Origin: JANOBD01 sp031411495
Lineage (GTDB): Bacteria > Planctomycetota > Phycisphaerae > Tepidisphaerales > Tepidisphaeraceae
Assembly: GCA_031411495.1 (NCBI GenBank)
Contig: JANOBD010000086.1
Span: 62,001 to 126,000, forward strand
Direction: 5' to 3'
DNA: 64,000 nt
The position numbers and the translations under genes were made by a program. Numbering within the stretch: the first letter of the stretch is position 1; each line of letters begins with the position of its first letter. Positions 44,633 through 53,520 of this stretch are shown here, piece after piece. Under the pieces are notes generated by a model, which ran no database searches, was not told where the DNA came from, and saw only the letters and a list, made by a program, of their open reading frames with translations.

Positions 44633-45682
44633 ATGTCACTGCGATTCGGAATCATCGGCTGCGGCGCGATCGGCCAGCGTCGGCACATCCCGGAGTGTCA
44701 CGCGAACCCGCATACGGAAATCGTTGCGCTGTGTGATGTGAATGCCGATCGCGTGAAGGTCATTGCCGGAAAATACGATGTGAAGAACACTTACACCGAT
44801 TACCGGCAGATGCTCAAGAAAGAGCAGCTGGATGCGGTGGTGGTCGGCACACCGAATGCCACGCACGCGCCGATGGCAATCGCCGCGATCGATGCCGGCA
44901 ATCACGTGCTGGTCGAAAAGCCCATGGCGGCGACGCTCAAGGAAGCGGCGGCGATGATCGACGCGGCCAAACGGAACAAGAAGTTCCTGATGGTCGGCCA
45001 GAACCAGCGGCTCATGTCCCCGCACGTGAAAGCGAAACAGATCCTCTCGCGCGGCTCGCTCGGCAAGGCGATCAACTTCCAGACCACCTTCAAGCACGGC
45101 GGCCCGGACGGTTGGAGCGTCGACGGCGGCAAGAGCTGGTTCTTCCGCAAAAAGGAAGCCGTCATGGGAGTATGCGGCGACCTGGGCGTCCACAAGATCG
45201 ATCTCATGCGCTTCCTCCTCGGCCAGGAAATTGTAGAAGTGAACGGCTTCGTCGACACGCTCAGCAAAACCTACCCCGGCACGAGTAGGAAGATCGACGT
45301 CGATGACACCGCGTTCCTCTCGGTGAAAACGGATAAGGGCGTCATCGGCACCATCAACATCAGCTGGACGAACTACGGTCGATTTGAAGACAACGGCACC
45401 ATCATTTACTGCGAGGAAGGCGTCATCCTCATCGGCACCGACCCGCAGTTCGGCGTCGTCGTCAACTATGCCGACGGCACGAAGGAGTTTCACAAGACCG
45501 GCGCCATCGCGACCAACGACAAGCAGGTCGGCAGCGGCGTGATGGACATGTTCGTCGACGGAATCCGCAAGAACAAAGCCCCGAGCATCGACGGCGTCGA
45601 AGGATACAAGTCTCTCGCGGTCATCCTCGCAGCGCTCGAATCGTCGAAGACCGGCAAGACGGTTCGTCCGAAGCTGTCGTGA
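44633..45682 (+). CDS. Gfo/Idh/MocA family oxidoreductase
   Basis: 349 residues, ATG at 44633 with AAAGGGAAA upstream. LRFGIIGCGAIGQRRHIPEC has a full GxGxxG; VGTPNATHAPMAIAAIDAG, VEKPMAATLKEAA, and VCGDLGVHKIDLMRFLLG follow. Same strand and family as the two oxidoreductases upstream. Probably NAD(P)-dependent oxidation of a sugar derivative. Confidence 0.92.
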   Translation: MSLRFGIIGCGAIGQRRHIPECHANPHTEIVALCDVNADRVKVIAGKYDVKNTYTDYRQMLKKEQLDAVVVGTPNATHAPMAIAAIDAGNHVLVEKPMAATLKEAAAMIDAAKRNKKFLMVGQNQRLMSPHVKAKQILSRGSLGKAINFQTTFKHGGPDGWSVDGGKSWFFRKKEAVMGVCGDLGVHKIDLMRFLLGQEIVEVNGFVDTLSKTYPGTSRKIDVDDTAFLSVKTDKGVIGTINISWTNYGRFEDNGTIIYCEEGVILIGTDPQFGVVVNYADGTKEFHKTGAIATNDKQVGSGVMDMFVDGIRKNKAPSIDGVEGYKSLAVILAALESSKTGKTVRPKLS

Positions 45683-45713
45683 CTTCGTGGTTCAAATTCG
45701 TATTTTCAGGCGA

Positions 45714-46607
45714 ATGCGAATCACCGTTCTCCGTGGCGGCCCCAGCAACGAGCGTGAAGTCTCCCTCAAGAGCGGCGCGGCCGTCGCGGAAGCGCTGCGT
45801 AAGGCCGGGCACGACGTCTTCGAATCCGACATCTCACCGACAGATCTTTCCGGTCTGGATCATCCGTGCGACGTCGTCTTTCCCGTCCTTCACGGCGCGT
45901 TCGGCGAAGACGGTCAACTCCAAGAAATCCTCGAAGCACGGAAGCTGAAATTCGTCGGCTCCGATTCAAAGTCGTCCAAGATCGCGATCGACAAGCTCGA
46001 AACCAAGCGCCGCTGGCAGACGGTCGGCCTGCCGACGCCCGCGTTTCATGTTGCGACGCGATCCGATCCATCACTCGGCCCGGTCGGCGCACCCTGCGTC
46101 GTGAAGGCACTCTGCTCGGGCAGCAGCGTCGGCGTATTCGTTTGCAGGACTTCCGATGAAGCGGTCGTCCGCGTGAAAGAGCTCCTCGCAAGCGACGACC
46201 GCGTCCTCGTCGAGCAATTCATCGCCGGTACCGAGATCACCGTCGGCATGTTCGAGGAGCGGCCGCTGCCGCCGATCAAGATCGTGTATGAACAGGGATA
46301 CTTCGACTACGAAGCAAAGTATTCTGCGAACGGCGCCGGCCATTCGTTCGACACCGGATTGTCGATCGAACTTGTTCGCAAGATCCAGGCCGATGTGGTG
46401 AAAGGCCATCAACTCATCGGCTGTCGGGACCTCTCGCGCACGGACGTGATGATCGACGCGGCCGGCAAGCACTACCTGATCGAGATCAACACGCTCCCCG
46501 GTTTCACGGCGCGTTCACTTCTTCCCGAGGCGGCAGCAAAAGCGGGTTGGGATTTTGTCACACTCGTCGATCGGCTCGCATGGCACGCGTTCGAACGAAA
46601 CGTCTGA
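45714..46607 (+). CDS. ddl: D-alanine--D-alanine ligase
   Basis: Makes D-Ala-D-Ala for peptidoglycan. 297 residues from ATG at 45714 (MRITVLRGGPSNEREVSLKSG, with the typical N-terminal Glu/Ser substrate motif). ATP-grasp elements VVKALCSGSSVGVF, VLVEQFIAGTEITVG, RTDVMIDAAG and LIEINTLPGFTARSLLPEAA, where the NTLPGFT segment carries the Mg ligands. Length is usual. Follows the Gfo/Idh gene by 31 nt on the same strand, but has its own ribosome site. Complements murD at 2.4 kb. Confidence 0.93.
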   Translation: MRITVLRGGPSNEREVSLKSGAAVAEALRKAGHDVFESDISPTDLSGLDHPCDVVFPVLHGAFGEDGQLQEILEARKLKFVGSDSKSSKIAIDKLETKRRWQTVGLPTPAFHVATRSDPSLGPVGAPCVVKALCSGSSVGVFVCRTSDEAVVRVKELLASDDRVLVEQFIAGTEITVGMFEERPLPPIKIVYEQGYFDYEAKYSANGAGHSFDTGLSIELVRKIQADVVKGHQLIGCRDLSRTDVMIDAAGKHYLIEINTLPGFTARSLLPEAAAKAGWDFVTLVDRLAWHAFERNV

Positions 46608-46609
46608 CC

Positions 46610-47353
46610 TCAGAACATCGGTTTCGGCCGCCGAGGCACGTCGCCAGACTCGTGTTCCTCGCCGTGCGCGGCGGCCACGATCGTGTTGTTCAGATAGTGG
46701 ATCAGCGGCGCAATCACCTTGAAGTGCCGGACGATCTCTCGGGTGATATTCGGCGTCAGCGCGAGCTTCGGGTCGAGATCGACGTAGAAGTAGAACTGCT
46801 TGAGCCTGAGCAGGTCGGCCGCCGGATCGGTCGGGTCAAATCCTTTCGGGACTTTCGCGAACGACTGCGACGTCGGCTTGCCGAACAACTTCACGAGCGA
46901 TTTGTCGCCGATGATTTTCCGGAACGGTTTGGGATTCTCGCAGAACGCGGCGCGCAGCGCCTTGAGCTCGTCCGGCCCCGGCATGTAGATGCCGCCGGCA
47001 ATGCAGACTTCCTTCGCGCTCACGTGGAAGTAGAAGCCGGCGCCCAGGTTCTTGGTGATCTGCGGGTGCTGGAATTGCGCGCCGAGGTGCGTCTTGTACG
47101 GCGTCTTGTCTTTGCTGAATCGTGTGTCGCGATAGATGCGATAGAGCTGCTTCTTCGGCTCGCGCACGTAGTCGCCGGCGATGTTCTTCATCGCTTCGCC
47201 AACGGCGGCGACGAGATCGAGCATCGGTGTCTCGACGAACTCGACATAACTTTTTTTGTTCGCGGCGAACCAGTCGCGATCGTTGTGCTTCGCGAGTTGG
47301 CGGAAGAACGTGAGCGCCTTGGAGGAAAAGCCCGGGAAAGTCACTTTGCTCAT
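46610..47353 (-). CDS. DUF2461 family protein
   Basis: 247 residues from ATG at 47353. Matches the DUF2461 plan over its length: FPGFSSKALTFFRQLAKHNDRDWFAANKKSYVEFVETPM at the N-terminus (read in two parts), IYRDTRFSKDKTPYKTHLGA in the middle, GFYFHVSAKEVCIAGGIYMP with the strand-turn typical of the family. Biochemical function unknown. Converges with ddl, the two stops being 2 nt apart. Confidence 0.85.
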   Translation of the reverse strand: MSKVTFPGFSSKALTFFRQLAKHNDRDWFAANKKSYVEFVETPMLDLVAAVGEAMKNIAGDYVREPKKQLYRIYRDTRFSKDKTPYKTHLGAQFQHPQITKNLGAGFYFHVSAKEVCIAGGIYMPGPDELKALRAAFCENPKPFRKIIGDKSLVKLFGKPTSQSFAKVPKGFDPTDPAADLLRLKQFYFYVDLDPKLALTPNITREIVRHFKVIAPLIHYLNNTIVAAAHGEEHESGDVPRRPKPMF

Positions 47354-47365
47354 GCGAGAGAGGTT

Positions 47366-47591
47366 AACCACGAAACCACCAAGTCACGAAGCTGCAACTT
47401 GGCGCCCGCGACTGAGATCAGCGAAATGGATGAATGGACAAAGGTTGCACAGATTCCACAGATTGAAACCAGGAAGGCCAGTGTCGACTTCTGAATACAC
47501 GTATTTTGCAGAGCTCTGGTCCATCCGGGAGTGACGAGCCACCACCGTCCGACTTGGAGACGTCGAGAGATACCTTCGTGTCTTCGTGGTT
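47366..47591. repeat. Element bounded by AACCACGAA inverted repeats
   Basis: Left end 47366-47391 (AACCACGAA ... CACGAAG) and right end 47574-47591 (CTTCGTGTCTTCGTGGTT) are inverted, the left copy holding a 10-nt extra. It fills almost the whole gap between the DUF2461 start and the lpxD stop (47595). No open frame inside. The end sequence is a kind seen repeatedly in intergenic DNA of planctomycetes and relatives. Confidence 0.65.
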
Positions 47592-47594
47592 CAA

Positions 47595-48626
47595 TCAAGT
47601 CTTGGACTTGAGCTTCTCGATCTCCGCCTCGAGCGCGCGGACCGTCTTGATCAGCTCCGGGAGCTTATGAATCGCGGCCTGCTCGCGAAGCCATTGCTTG
47701 TGGGGAGTCCCGACGTAACCGGCGAGGATTTCGCCGGGGCTCGTGTCGCTGCCGATTCCGCCTCGTGCGGCCACCATTGTTCCGTCGGCGATCTTCACGT
47801 GATCGCGAGCGGCCGATCCACCGCCCATCACCACGCCATTGCCGAGCACGGTCGAGCCGGCAACGCCAACCTGGCCGCAGAGGATGCAGTGCGCGCCGGT
47901 CTTCACGTTGTGGCCGACTTGCACGAGGTTGTCGATCTTGGTTCCGCGGCCGATGCGGGTCTGGCCGAACTTGGCGCGGTCGATGCACGTGCACGAGCCG
48001 ATCTCGACATCGTCTTCGATCACGACGGTGCCGATCTGCGGGATCTTCACGTGCTCCTTGCCGTTCCACCGATAGCCGAAGCCGTCGGTTCCGAGCACCG
48101 AGCCGGCGTGGATGGTGACGCGATTTCCGACCTCGACGAACTCGCGGAGCACGACGTTGGAGTGGAAGACACAATCATGGCCGACCACGCAGCCCTGATC
48201 GATGACGACGTTGGCGCGCAGGACCGTGCGGTCGCCGATCCGAGCGCCGCTGGCGACACAAACGTTCGGGCCGATCGAGACATCTTGCCCGAACTGGACG
48301 CCTGGCGCGATGACGGCGGTCGGATGAATGCCCGGGGCGGAAGGAGTAAGGCGCGGGGCCATCAGCTCCAGAACCTTGCCGATCGCAAGCTCAGAGTCGG
48401 CGACGCGGATGATCATCGCCGGAGTGACCGGGAGCGTGAGCGCGTGAGGGGCGATGACGACGCACGCCTTGCTGGTGGCGAATCGTTCTACGAAGCGGTC
48501 GGAGCCGATGTAAGAGAGGTCGTCTTCGCGCGCCTCTTCGAGGTTGGCGACCCGGGCGATGGCGCGGTCGGTGGCCGGATCGATTTCAACGCCCAGCACG
48601 CGGGCGATATCGCTGAGCTTGTGCAT
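47595..48626 (-). CDS. lpxD: UDP-3-O-acylglucosamine N-acyltransferase
   Basis: Third step of lipid A synthesis, adding an N-acyl chain. 343 residues from ATG at 48626 (MHKLSDIARVLGVEI). N-terminal uridine-binding domain (1-100: YIGSDRFVERFATSKACVVI), then a left-handed beta-helix of hexapeptide repeats (GIHPTAVIAPGVQFGQDVSI, IGDRTVLRANVVI), HAGSVLGTDGFGYRW, and IGSCTCIDRAKFGQTRIGRG with VQVGHNVKTGAHCILCGQVG, containing the catalytic His, and a C-terminal coiled helix. Third gene of bamA-skp-lpxD, the classic order. Confidence 0.93.
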   Translation of the reverse strand: MHKLSDIARVLGVEIDPATDRAIARVANLEEAREDDLSYIGSDRFVERFATSKACVVIAPHALTLPVTPAMIIRVADSELAIGKVLELMAPRLTPSAPGIHPTAVIAPGVQFGQDVSIGPNVCVASGARIGDRTVLRANVVIDQGCVVGHDCVFHSNVVLREFVEVGNRVTIHAGSVLGTDGFGYRWNGKEHVKIPQIGTVVIEDDVEIGSCTCIDRAKFGQTRIGRGTKIDNLVQVGHNVKTGAHCILCGQVGVAGSTVLGNGVVMGGGSAARDHVKIADGTMVAARGGIGSDTSPGEILAGYVGTPHKQWLREQAAIHKLPELIKTVRALEAEIEKLKSKT

Positions 48627-48729
48627 TCGGCGGATTATCGTGCAGATTTCCGGGCCGAAATCAAAAGCAGCCGCCCACGGCGCGGGCCATGGGCGGTGAA
48701 ATGCCGGTTGTGTGAGATCCGCGTCGGAA

Positions 48730-49323
48730 TCACTGACCGCTGGCGTGGGCGGCATCGAGCGCGGTGATCACGTCGTTGGTGATGTCGAGTTCGGGCGCGA
48801 CGAACAGGATGTTGCGCGAGAGCATGAGGTTCGTCGCCTGATCCGGGTTGAGCTTCTCCCAGTTGTCGTCGGAGAGTTCGGGCGGCGTCACCTGGGCGAC
48901 GACGAGCTGAACCTGCTTCTGCTGGGCGATCACCTTCACCTGGGCAACGATCTTCTCGAGCAGCGCTTTCACGGTTCGCTTCTGGTCGCGAATGATGTCC
49001 TGCTGGGCGAGCTGTCCGAGCACCTGCGCCTCGGCGACGACCTTCAACAGGTCGCTGTTGGCGCGATCGTATTCAGGCGAGCCGGCCTTGAACTGGTCGC
49101 GCTGGGCCTGCAGATCCTTGGCTTTGCCCTGGAGTGAGGACTGCTGTTTCTGGGCGTCTTCGACCTTCGCCTTGATCTTGCCTTCGAACTCCTTGAACTC
49201 TTTGGTTTCGGAGAGGATTCGCTGCGTATTGGCGACCGCGATCTTCTGAGCCTGGGCGAAGCTGGGGATCGCGAACACCGCAACAAGCGCGGTCATGGCG
49301 ATGAACTTGGAGGCGAGTTTCAT
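48730..49323 (-). CDS. skp: OmpH/Skp family periplasmic chaperone
   Basis: 197 residues from ATG at 49323, preceded by AAGGAACC. Signal peptide MKLASKFIAMTALVAVFAIP SFAQA; then KIAVANTQRILSETKEFKEFE and a long helical stretch rich in Q/K/E (QKQQSSLQGKAKDLQAQRDQ), the tentacle helices that hold unfolded outer-membrane proteins, and a C-terminal strand region. Sits between bamA and lpxD on one strand. Confidence 0.88.
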   Translation of the reverse strand: MKLASKFIAMTALVAVFAIPSFAQAQKIAVANTQRILSETKEFKEFEGKIKAKVEDAQKQQSSLQGKAKDLQAQRDQFKAGSPEYDRANSDLLKVVAEAQVLGQLAQQDIIRDQKRTVKALLEKIVAQVKVIAQQKQVQLVVAQVTPPELSDDNWEKLNPDQATNLMLSRNILFVAPELDITNDVITALDAAHASGQ

Positions 49324-49417
49324 TCTGTGGTTCCTTTTCATAAATGGTCCGGCGATATTCTGACGGGTTTGACACCGCGATTCAAACAACGCGAGTCAGA
49401 ATGTCCCCAAAACCGCG

Positions 49418-51853
49418 TTACGGGACGAAACCGAGCGAGAAGCTGATGAGCTGTGTGTCGTCCTGATCGTCCTTGGTGAGCGGATAGGCAAAATCGATGG
49501 CAATGGGGACCTGGCCCATCAGTGGCAGGGTGATGCGCACACCGGCGCCGACGGATGAACGGATCGTGCCGAGCGAAGCATCGCTTTCGACGGTGCCGAC
49601 GTCGGTAAAGACAACGCCGCGGAGCTGATCGGAAACGAGCGGGAAGCTCATTTCGGCGGAGCCGGTGAGCGAGAAGTCGCCGCCGACACGGTCTTCATCC
49701 GGTCCTGAGCGCGGGCTGATGCCGCGGAACGTGAAGCCGCGAACGCTGCCGATGCCGCCTCCGTAAAACCGTTCGAAGAATGGTGAGCCGCCGGTGATGT
49801 AGCCGGCATCGGCATGCAGCGCCAGTACCGTTTTGCGGTCGATCAGGTCGGCGTGCAGCTCGTGGTAGTAATCGAAGCTGGCGGTGAACTTCTGGAACGT
49901 GTAATCGCCGCCGAGCGCGCCGACCGATTCCCAGGTGAGCTGGCTGGTGGTTCCGTGATAGGGGAGCGGGCCGGGATTGGTGGTGTCGCGCTTGGCGGAG
50001 ATGCTCAAGCTCGACAGGAAGTGTTGGCCGGCCTCGTCAAGGATTTCGAATGCGCGGGCGGGTTCATCGTCGATGCTGTAGATATTGATCGATTCGCCGC
50101 GTAGGCCGACCGAGCCGGAGTAGACATCATTGAAACGGTGTCCGAGCGTAGCGCGGCCGCCGAAGCGTTGATCGAGGTAATCTTCGCGTCGTCGATCGCG
50201 CAGGTAGGCTTCGCCGGTGAACGAGTAGGGCTGATCCAGGATGTACGGGTCGGTCCATCGGATGGAGGCGTTGGTCGACACCGTGCCGGGTTCAAAGGAG
50301 GCGCGGAAGTTCTGTCCCGCGCCGACGAACGCCGTTTCGTCAAACACGTCTCGCAGGCTGGTGGGCCAGTTGGTGATGTCGAAGTTCCGCTGCGTGTAGG
50401 TGATGTTGCCGCTGATGCCGCCGTTGCTGTTGACGCCGGCGCCGAAGGTGAGCGTGGCCGTCTTGCTTTCTTCGACTTCGACAATCAGGTCGCGCTCTTC
50501 GGGCTTATCGCCCACGGGCGTAACCTTGACTCGATCGAACAGGCCGATCGAGCGGAGTCTTGCCGTCGCGTCGCGAATCGTCGTTGCGTCGAACAGGGTG
50601 CCCGGGGCGAAGTTGCGGAACTCGCGCAGGACGACCTTGTCCTGGGTGCGCGTATTCCCCGCGACCTGGATCGCGCCGAGCTTGAAGGGCTTGCCCTCGT
50701 CGATGCTGTAAACAAGTTCGATGGTGCCCGGCGTCGAGCGGAACCGCTGGCTCGGCTCGATGCGAAGGTAATCCGGGTCTGGGCTGCCCTGGTCGGCGAC
50801 GATGTACCCGAACGGCGCGTAGGCATCGACCAGCCGCTTCATGTCGGCATCGCGCAGCTCGCGGTCAAATGGCATCCCTTCGCTGAGCTTGAGTTTCTCT
50901 TTGAGCTGTGCCTCGGTGAGATTGGTGTTTCCCTGAAAGCTGATCTTCTCGATGACGTAGCGCGGGCCTTCGTCAACGAGGAACTCCACCTGTGCCTCGG
51001 ACTGATCCGCCGAGAAGAGCACGCGCCGGCCGACGCGGCAGTCGAAATAGCCCTTGCTGCGATAGAAGTCGCGAACCGAGGCGACATCGTCATCCAGCGC
51101 TTCTTCATTCAGCGTGCCGGGGCGGGCGATGGGGATCCACGTGCGCGCCTGGATGTGCTTCTTGAGCGCCGTCTCGTTGAACGACTTGTTGCCGATGAAA
51201 TCGATGTTGCGGATCCTGACGTTCGGGCCCTCGCTGATGATGAACACCAGCTCGCCCTTGTTCGAGAGGGCATCCGCATCGACGGTGACGCTGGTCAGCG
51301 GGTAATTCTTGGTCTGGTACATCTGCTGGATGGCGCGCTTGGCCAGCGAGATGCGGAAGTTGTCGATTGACTCGTTCGGACGGATGGTGATCGAGCTCGA
51401 AAGCACCGAGGTATCGATCGCGACGTTGCCTCGAAACGCGATCGATTTGATCGTCTTCTGCTCGGTGACGATAAACGCGACCACGACGCCGGTCTGCGTC
51501 GGCTGGACCTGCGCCTCGACGTTGCCGAAGCGGCGTAGCTCGTAGATGCGCTGGTAGTCGTCTTGGACGGTGGCGGGATCCAGCGCATCGCCGACGCGGG
51601 TTCGCACGAGATTGAGAATTGTCCCGGTGGGAATCGTCTGGTTGCCACGTACCTCGATGCGCTCCACCGTGCGCCCGGCCAGGCCGGATGCAATATTCAC
51701 CTCGGTCTTGGGCGGCAAAACTTGGGCGGCCGGGTTGTCCTGGGCGAGGGCGGCGCTCGACACGAGCGAGGCGAGCGCGCCGGCAATCACAATCAACGCG
51801 TGGCGCGCTTCAATGTACGAATTGAGAGTGCCAGAAGTGCGGGCGTCGTTCAC
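49418..51853 (-). CDS. bamA: Outer membrane protein assembly factor BamA
   Basis: 811 residues from GTG at 51853. Signal peptide ALIVIAGALASLVSSAALA, then POTRA domains (about 50-410: GRTVERIEVRGNQTIPTGTI, IKSIAFRGNVAIDTSVLSS, IRNIDFIGNKSFNETALKKH, IEKISFQGNTNLTEAQLKEK and KLGAIQVAGNTRTQDKVVLR), followed by the beta-barrel with GGIGSVRGFTFRGISPR, containing the conserved RGF loop, and ending in QLISFSLGFVP. Inserts outer-membrane proteins. Upstream to its start, 271 nt, presumably holds the operon promoter. Confidence 0.93.
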   Translation of the reverse strand: MNDARTSGTLNSYIEARHALIVIAGALASLVSSAALAQDNPAAQVLPPKTEVNIASGLAGRTVERIEVRGNQTIPTGTILNLVRTRVGDALDPATVQDDYQRIYELRRFGNVEAQVQPTQTGVVVAFIVTEQKTIKSIAFRGNVAIDTSVLSSSITIRPNESIDNFRISLAKRAIQQMYQTKNYPLTSVTVDADALSNKGELVFIISEGPNVRIRNIDFIGNKSFNETALKKHIQARTWIPIARPGTLNEEALDDDVASVRDFYRSKGYFDCRVGRRVLFSADQSEAQVEFLVDEGPRYVIEKISFQGNTNLTEAQLKEKLKLSEGMPFDRELRDADMKRLVDAYAPFGYIVADQGSPDPDYLRIEPSQRFRSTPGTIELVYSIDEGKPFKLGAIQVAGNTRTQDKVVLREFRNFAPGTLFDATTIRDATARLRSIGLFDRVKVTPVGDKPEERDLIVEVEESKTATLTFGAGVNSNGGISGNITYTQRNFDITNWPTSLRDVFDETAFVGAGQNFRASFEPGTVSTNASIRWTDPYILDQPYSFTGEAYLRDRRREDYLDQRFGGRATLGHRFNDVYSGSVGLRGESINIYSIDDEPARAFEILDEAGQHFLSSLSISAKRDTTNPGPLPYHGTTSQLTWESVGALGGDYTFQKFTASFDYYHELHADLIDRKTVLALHADAGYITGGSPFFERFYGGGIGSVRGFTFRGISPRSGPDEDRVGGDFSLTGSAEMSFPLVSDQLRGVVFTDVGTVESDASLGTIRSSVGAGVRITLPLMGQVPIAIDFAYPLTKDDQDDTQLISFSLGFVP

Positions 51854-52124
51854 GTGTACCCGGGCTAAAGTCGTCCTGACCAGACCGGCGAACTCCGTCG
51901 CCGTCGTCCGAGACCGCTTCCCTTCCGTCGAAGAAGCACGAGGCGTCGGACGCGTCGGAGTGTAGTTGCGAGAGGATTGATGTCAAAAAAGCCGCCCGCT
52001 CGGATGCGCAAAACCGGCCGGCGCGTGTGGAGGCAATCGTCTCCTGCGGTACGAACCAAAGCAGACGCGGCCTGTTACTCGCGCGGATTGGCGATGCGAT
52101 GACTCGCCCTTGAGTCATCTCGAC

Positions 52125-53363
52125 TCAAGCGATGTACGCCTTCTTCTTCCGTCCGGTCAAATAGCTTTCCATGACGCAGTTCGCGAGTTCGCCGCTGGAG
52201 GTGTAGAACGCGACGCCCTTGGTGAGCTTGGTCATCTGGTCGACGAAACCGACCCAGTCCATGCCGTAGTAATCCTCGATGAGAGCGAACGTGCTGAGAC
52301 GAACGCCTTCGCGCGCGGCGAGGACGGCCTCTTTCAACGTGGCGACGGTACTGCGCTGGTCGGGTGGATAGAGGAGGTAGACCCAGTCGCCCTCGACATG
52401 CGCGGTCGGCTGTCCGTCAGTAATGATGAAGATCTGCTTGTTCTCGCCGGATCGCTTCCGCAGGATTCGCCTGGCCATCTGCAACCCCATGTGCAGATTC
52501 GTAAAGTGCTGCGGCGCCTGATCCAGATCGTTGATCTTGCACTTGAGCCGCACTTCGTAGTCGTAGATGGTCACCGGTTTGGGCATCACCAGCGGCAGCG
52601 CGAGTTCCGGGATTCTCTGCGCCCCCGAGTAGAAGCCGACAAAGTCCACCGTGTCCTGCGGGAAGCGCTGACGCACCAGCGCGAGCAGGCCCAGCGCGAC
52701 CTTCTTGCTGGAGAGGTATCTCTGGTACCGCGTCATTGAGCCGGAAAGGTCGATCAGGACGACGGTCGAGCAACTGGTCATCCCCTCGCGCGGGTAGACT
52801 TCAATGTCTCGCTCGGAGATGCGAAGAGGGAAGGGAGATGTCAGAGGTCGGAGGTCAGAAGTCGGACCCGCTTCGCTTGCATCCAATTTCCGACTTCTGA
52901 TCGCTGACTTCTGATCTCCGACCTCCGATCGTTGTGCGCTTCGCTGCATGGCGTTTCGCATCGTTGCGTTCAGATCGACATCGGAGATCGGATCGCCGAA
53001 CTGATACGGCTTGGTGCCGTCGAGTCGTTCGCCGCCGGCGCCGGCCGTGATCTTCTCGTGGCCGTCGCGGTTGCCTTGCTTGAGGTTTTTGAAGATCTCG
53101 CTGAGCGCCTTGATCTGCATCCGGCTGACGGCCTTGGGCGTGAGGTTGAGCTTACCTTTGCCGTCCTTGTCGAGCATGCCGTCCTTGAGCAGTTCTTCGA
53201 GCAGGTCGCTGGTGGGATTATTCGGGTCTTTCATCGCCTGCTGCATAGCCTTGAGGGCCTTGTCGCCGTGCTGCAGGAGGAAGTTCATCAATTGGTCGAA
53301 GCCGAAGAGCTTGTCCTGAGAGGGAAACTCTTCGCCATCGTACTCGCCGTAGAAGTACTTCAT
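52125..53363 (-). CDS. VWA domain protein carrying a palindromic-repeat insert
   Basis: 412 residues. N-terminal region of about 140 residues (MKYFYGEYDGEEFPSQDKLF), then a von Willebrand A domain with MIDAS DLSGSMT near 205, the following VDFVGFYSGAQRI, and IIFITDGQPT-type IFIITDGQPTAHVEG near 310. Residues about 145-175 (QRSEVGDQKSAIRSRKLDAS onward) are coded by a palindromic repeat, 52841-52928, and have no protein-like character. Proteins of this class usually act with a MoxR AAA+ ATPase; none is adjacent. Role unknown. Confidence 0.8.
   Translation of the reverse strand: MKYFYGEYDGEEFPSQDKLFGFDQLMNFLLQHGDKALKAMQQAMKDPNNPTSDLLEELLKDGMLDKDGKGKLNLTPKAVSRMQIKALSEIFKNLKQGNRDGHEKITAGAGGERLDGTKPYQFGDPISDVDLNATMRNAMQRSAQRSEVGDQKSAIRSRKLDASEAGPTSDLRPLTSPFPLRISERDIEVYPREGMTSCSTVVLIDLSGSMTRYQRYLSSKKVALGLLALVRQRFPQDTVDFVGFYSGAQRIPELALPLVMPKPVTIYDYEVRLKCKINDLDQAPQHFTNLHMGLQMARRILRKRSGENKQIFIITDGQPTAHVEGDWVYLLYPPDQRSTVATLKEAVLAAREGVRLSTFALIEDYYGMDWVGFVDQMTKLTKGVAFYTSSGELANCVMESYLTGRKKKAYIA
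52841..52928. repeat. Palindromic repeat inserted in frame in the VWA gene
   Basis: Left arm 52841-52866 (TCAGAGGTCGGAGGTCAGAA...) and right arm 52889-52928 are inverted copies; the right arm holds an extra GATCAGAAGTCAGC-like unit. The middle is CCCGCTTCGCTTGC. The frame of the host gene runs through it. The pattern GGTCGGAGGTCAGAAGTC is repetitive by itself. Confidence 0.8.
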
Positions 53364-53520
53364 ATGGCGGGATTGTAGGCTTTCCGGCGGGGATCGGCAG
53401 CGAAAGATCGAAGATCAGTCTTTCAGCCATTCCCCCGCCGTCACCGAATCGCTCGATGTCCGGCTTTGTACCGGGTTTCGGCTGCAGAGCCAGGACGCCG
53501 GTGCCGCGACAAGTGCGCGG

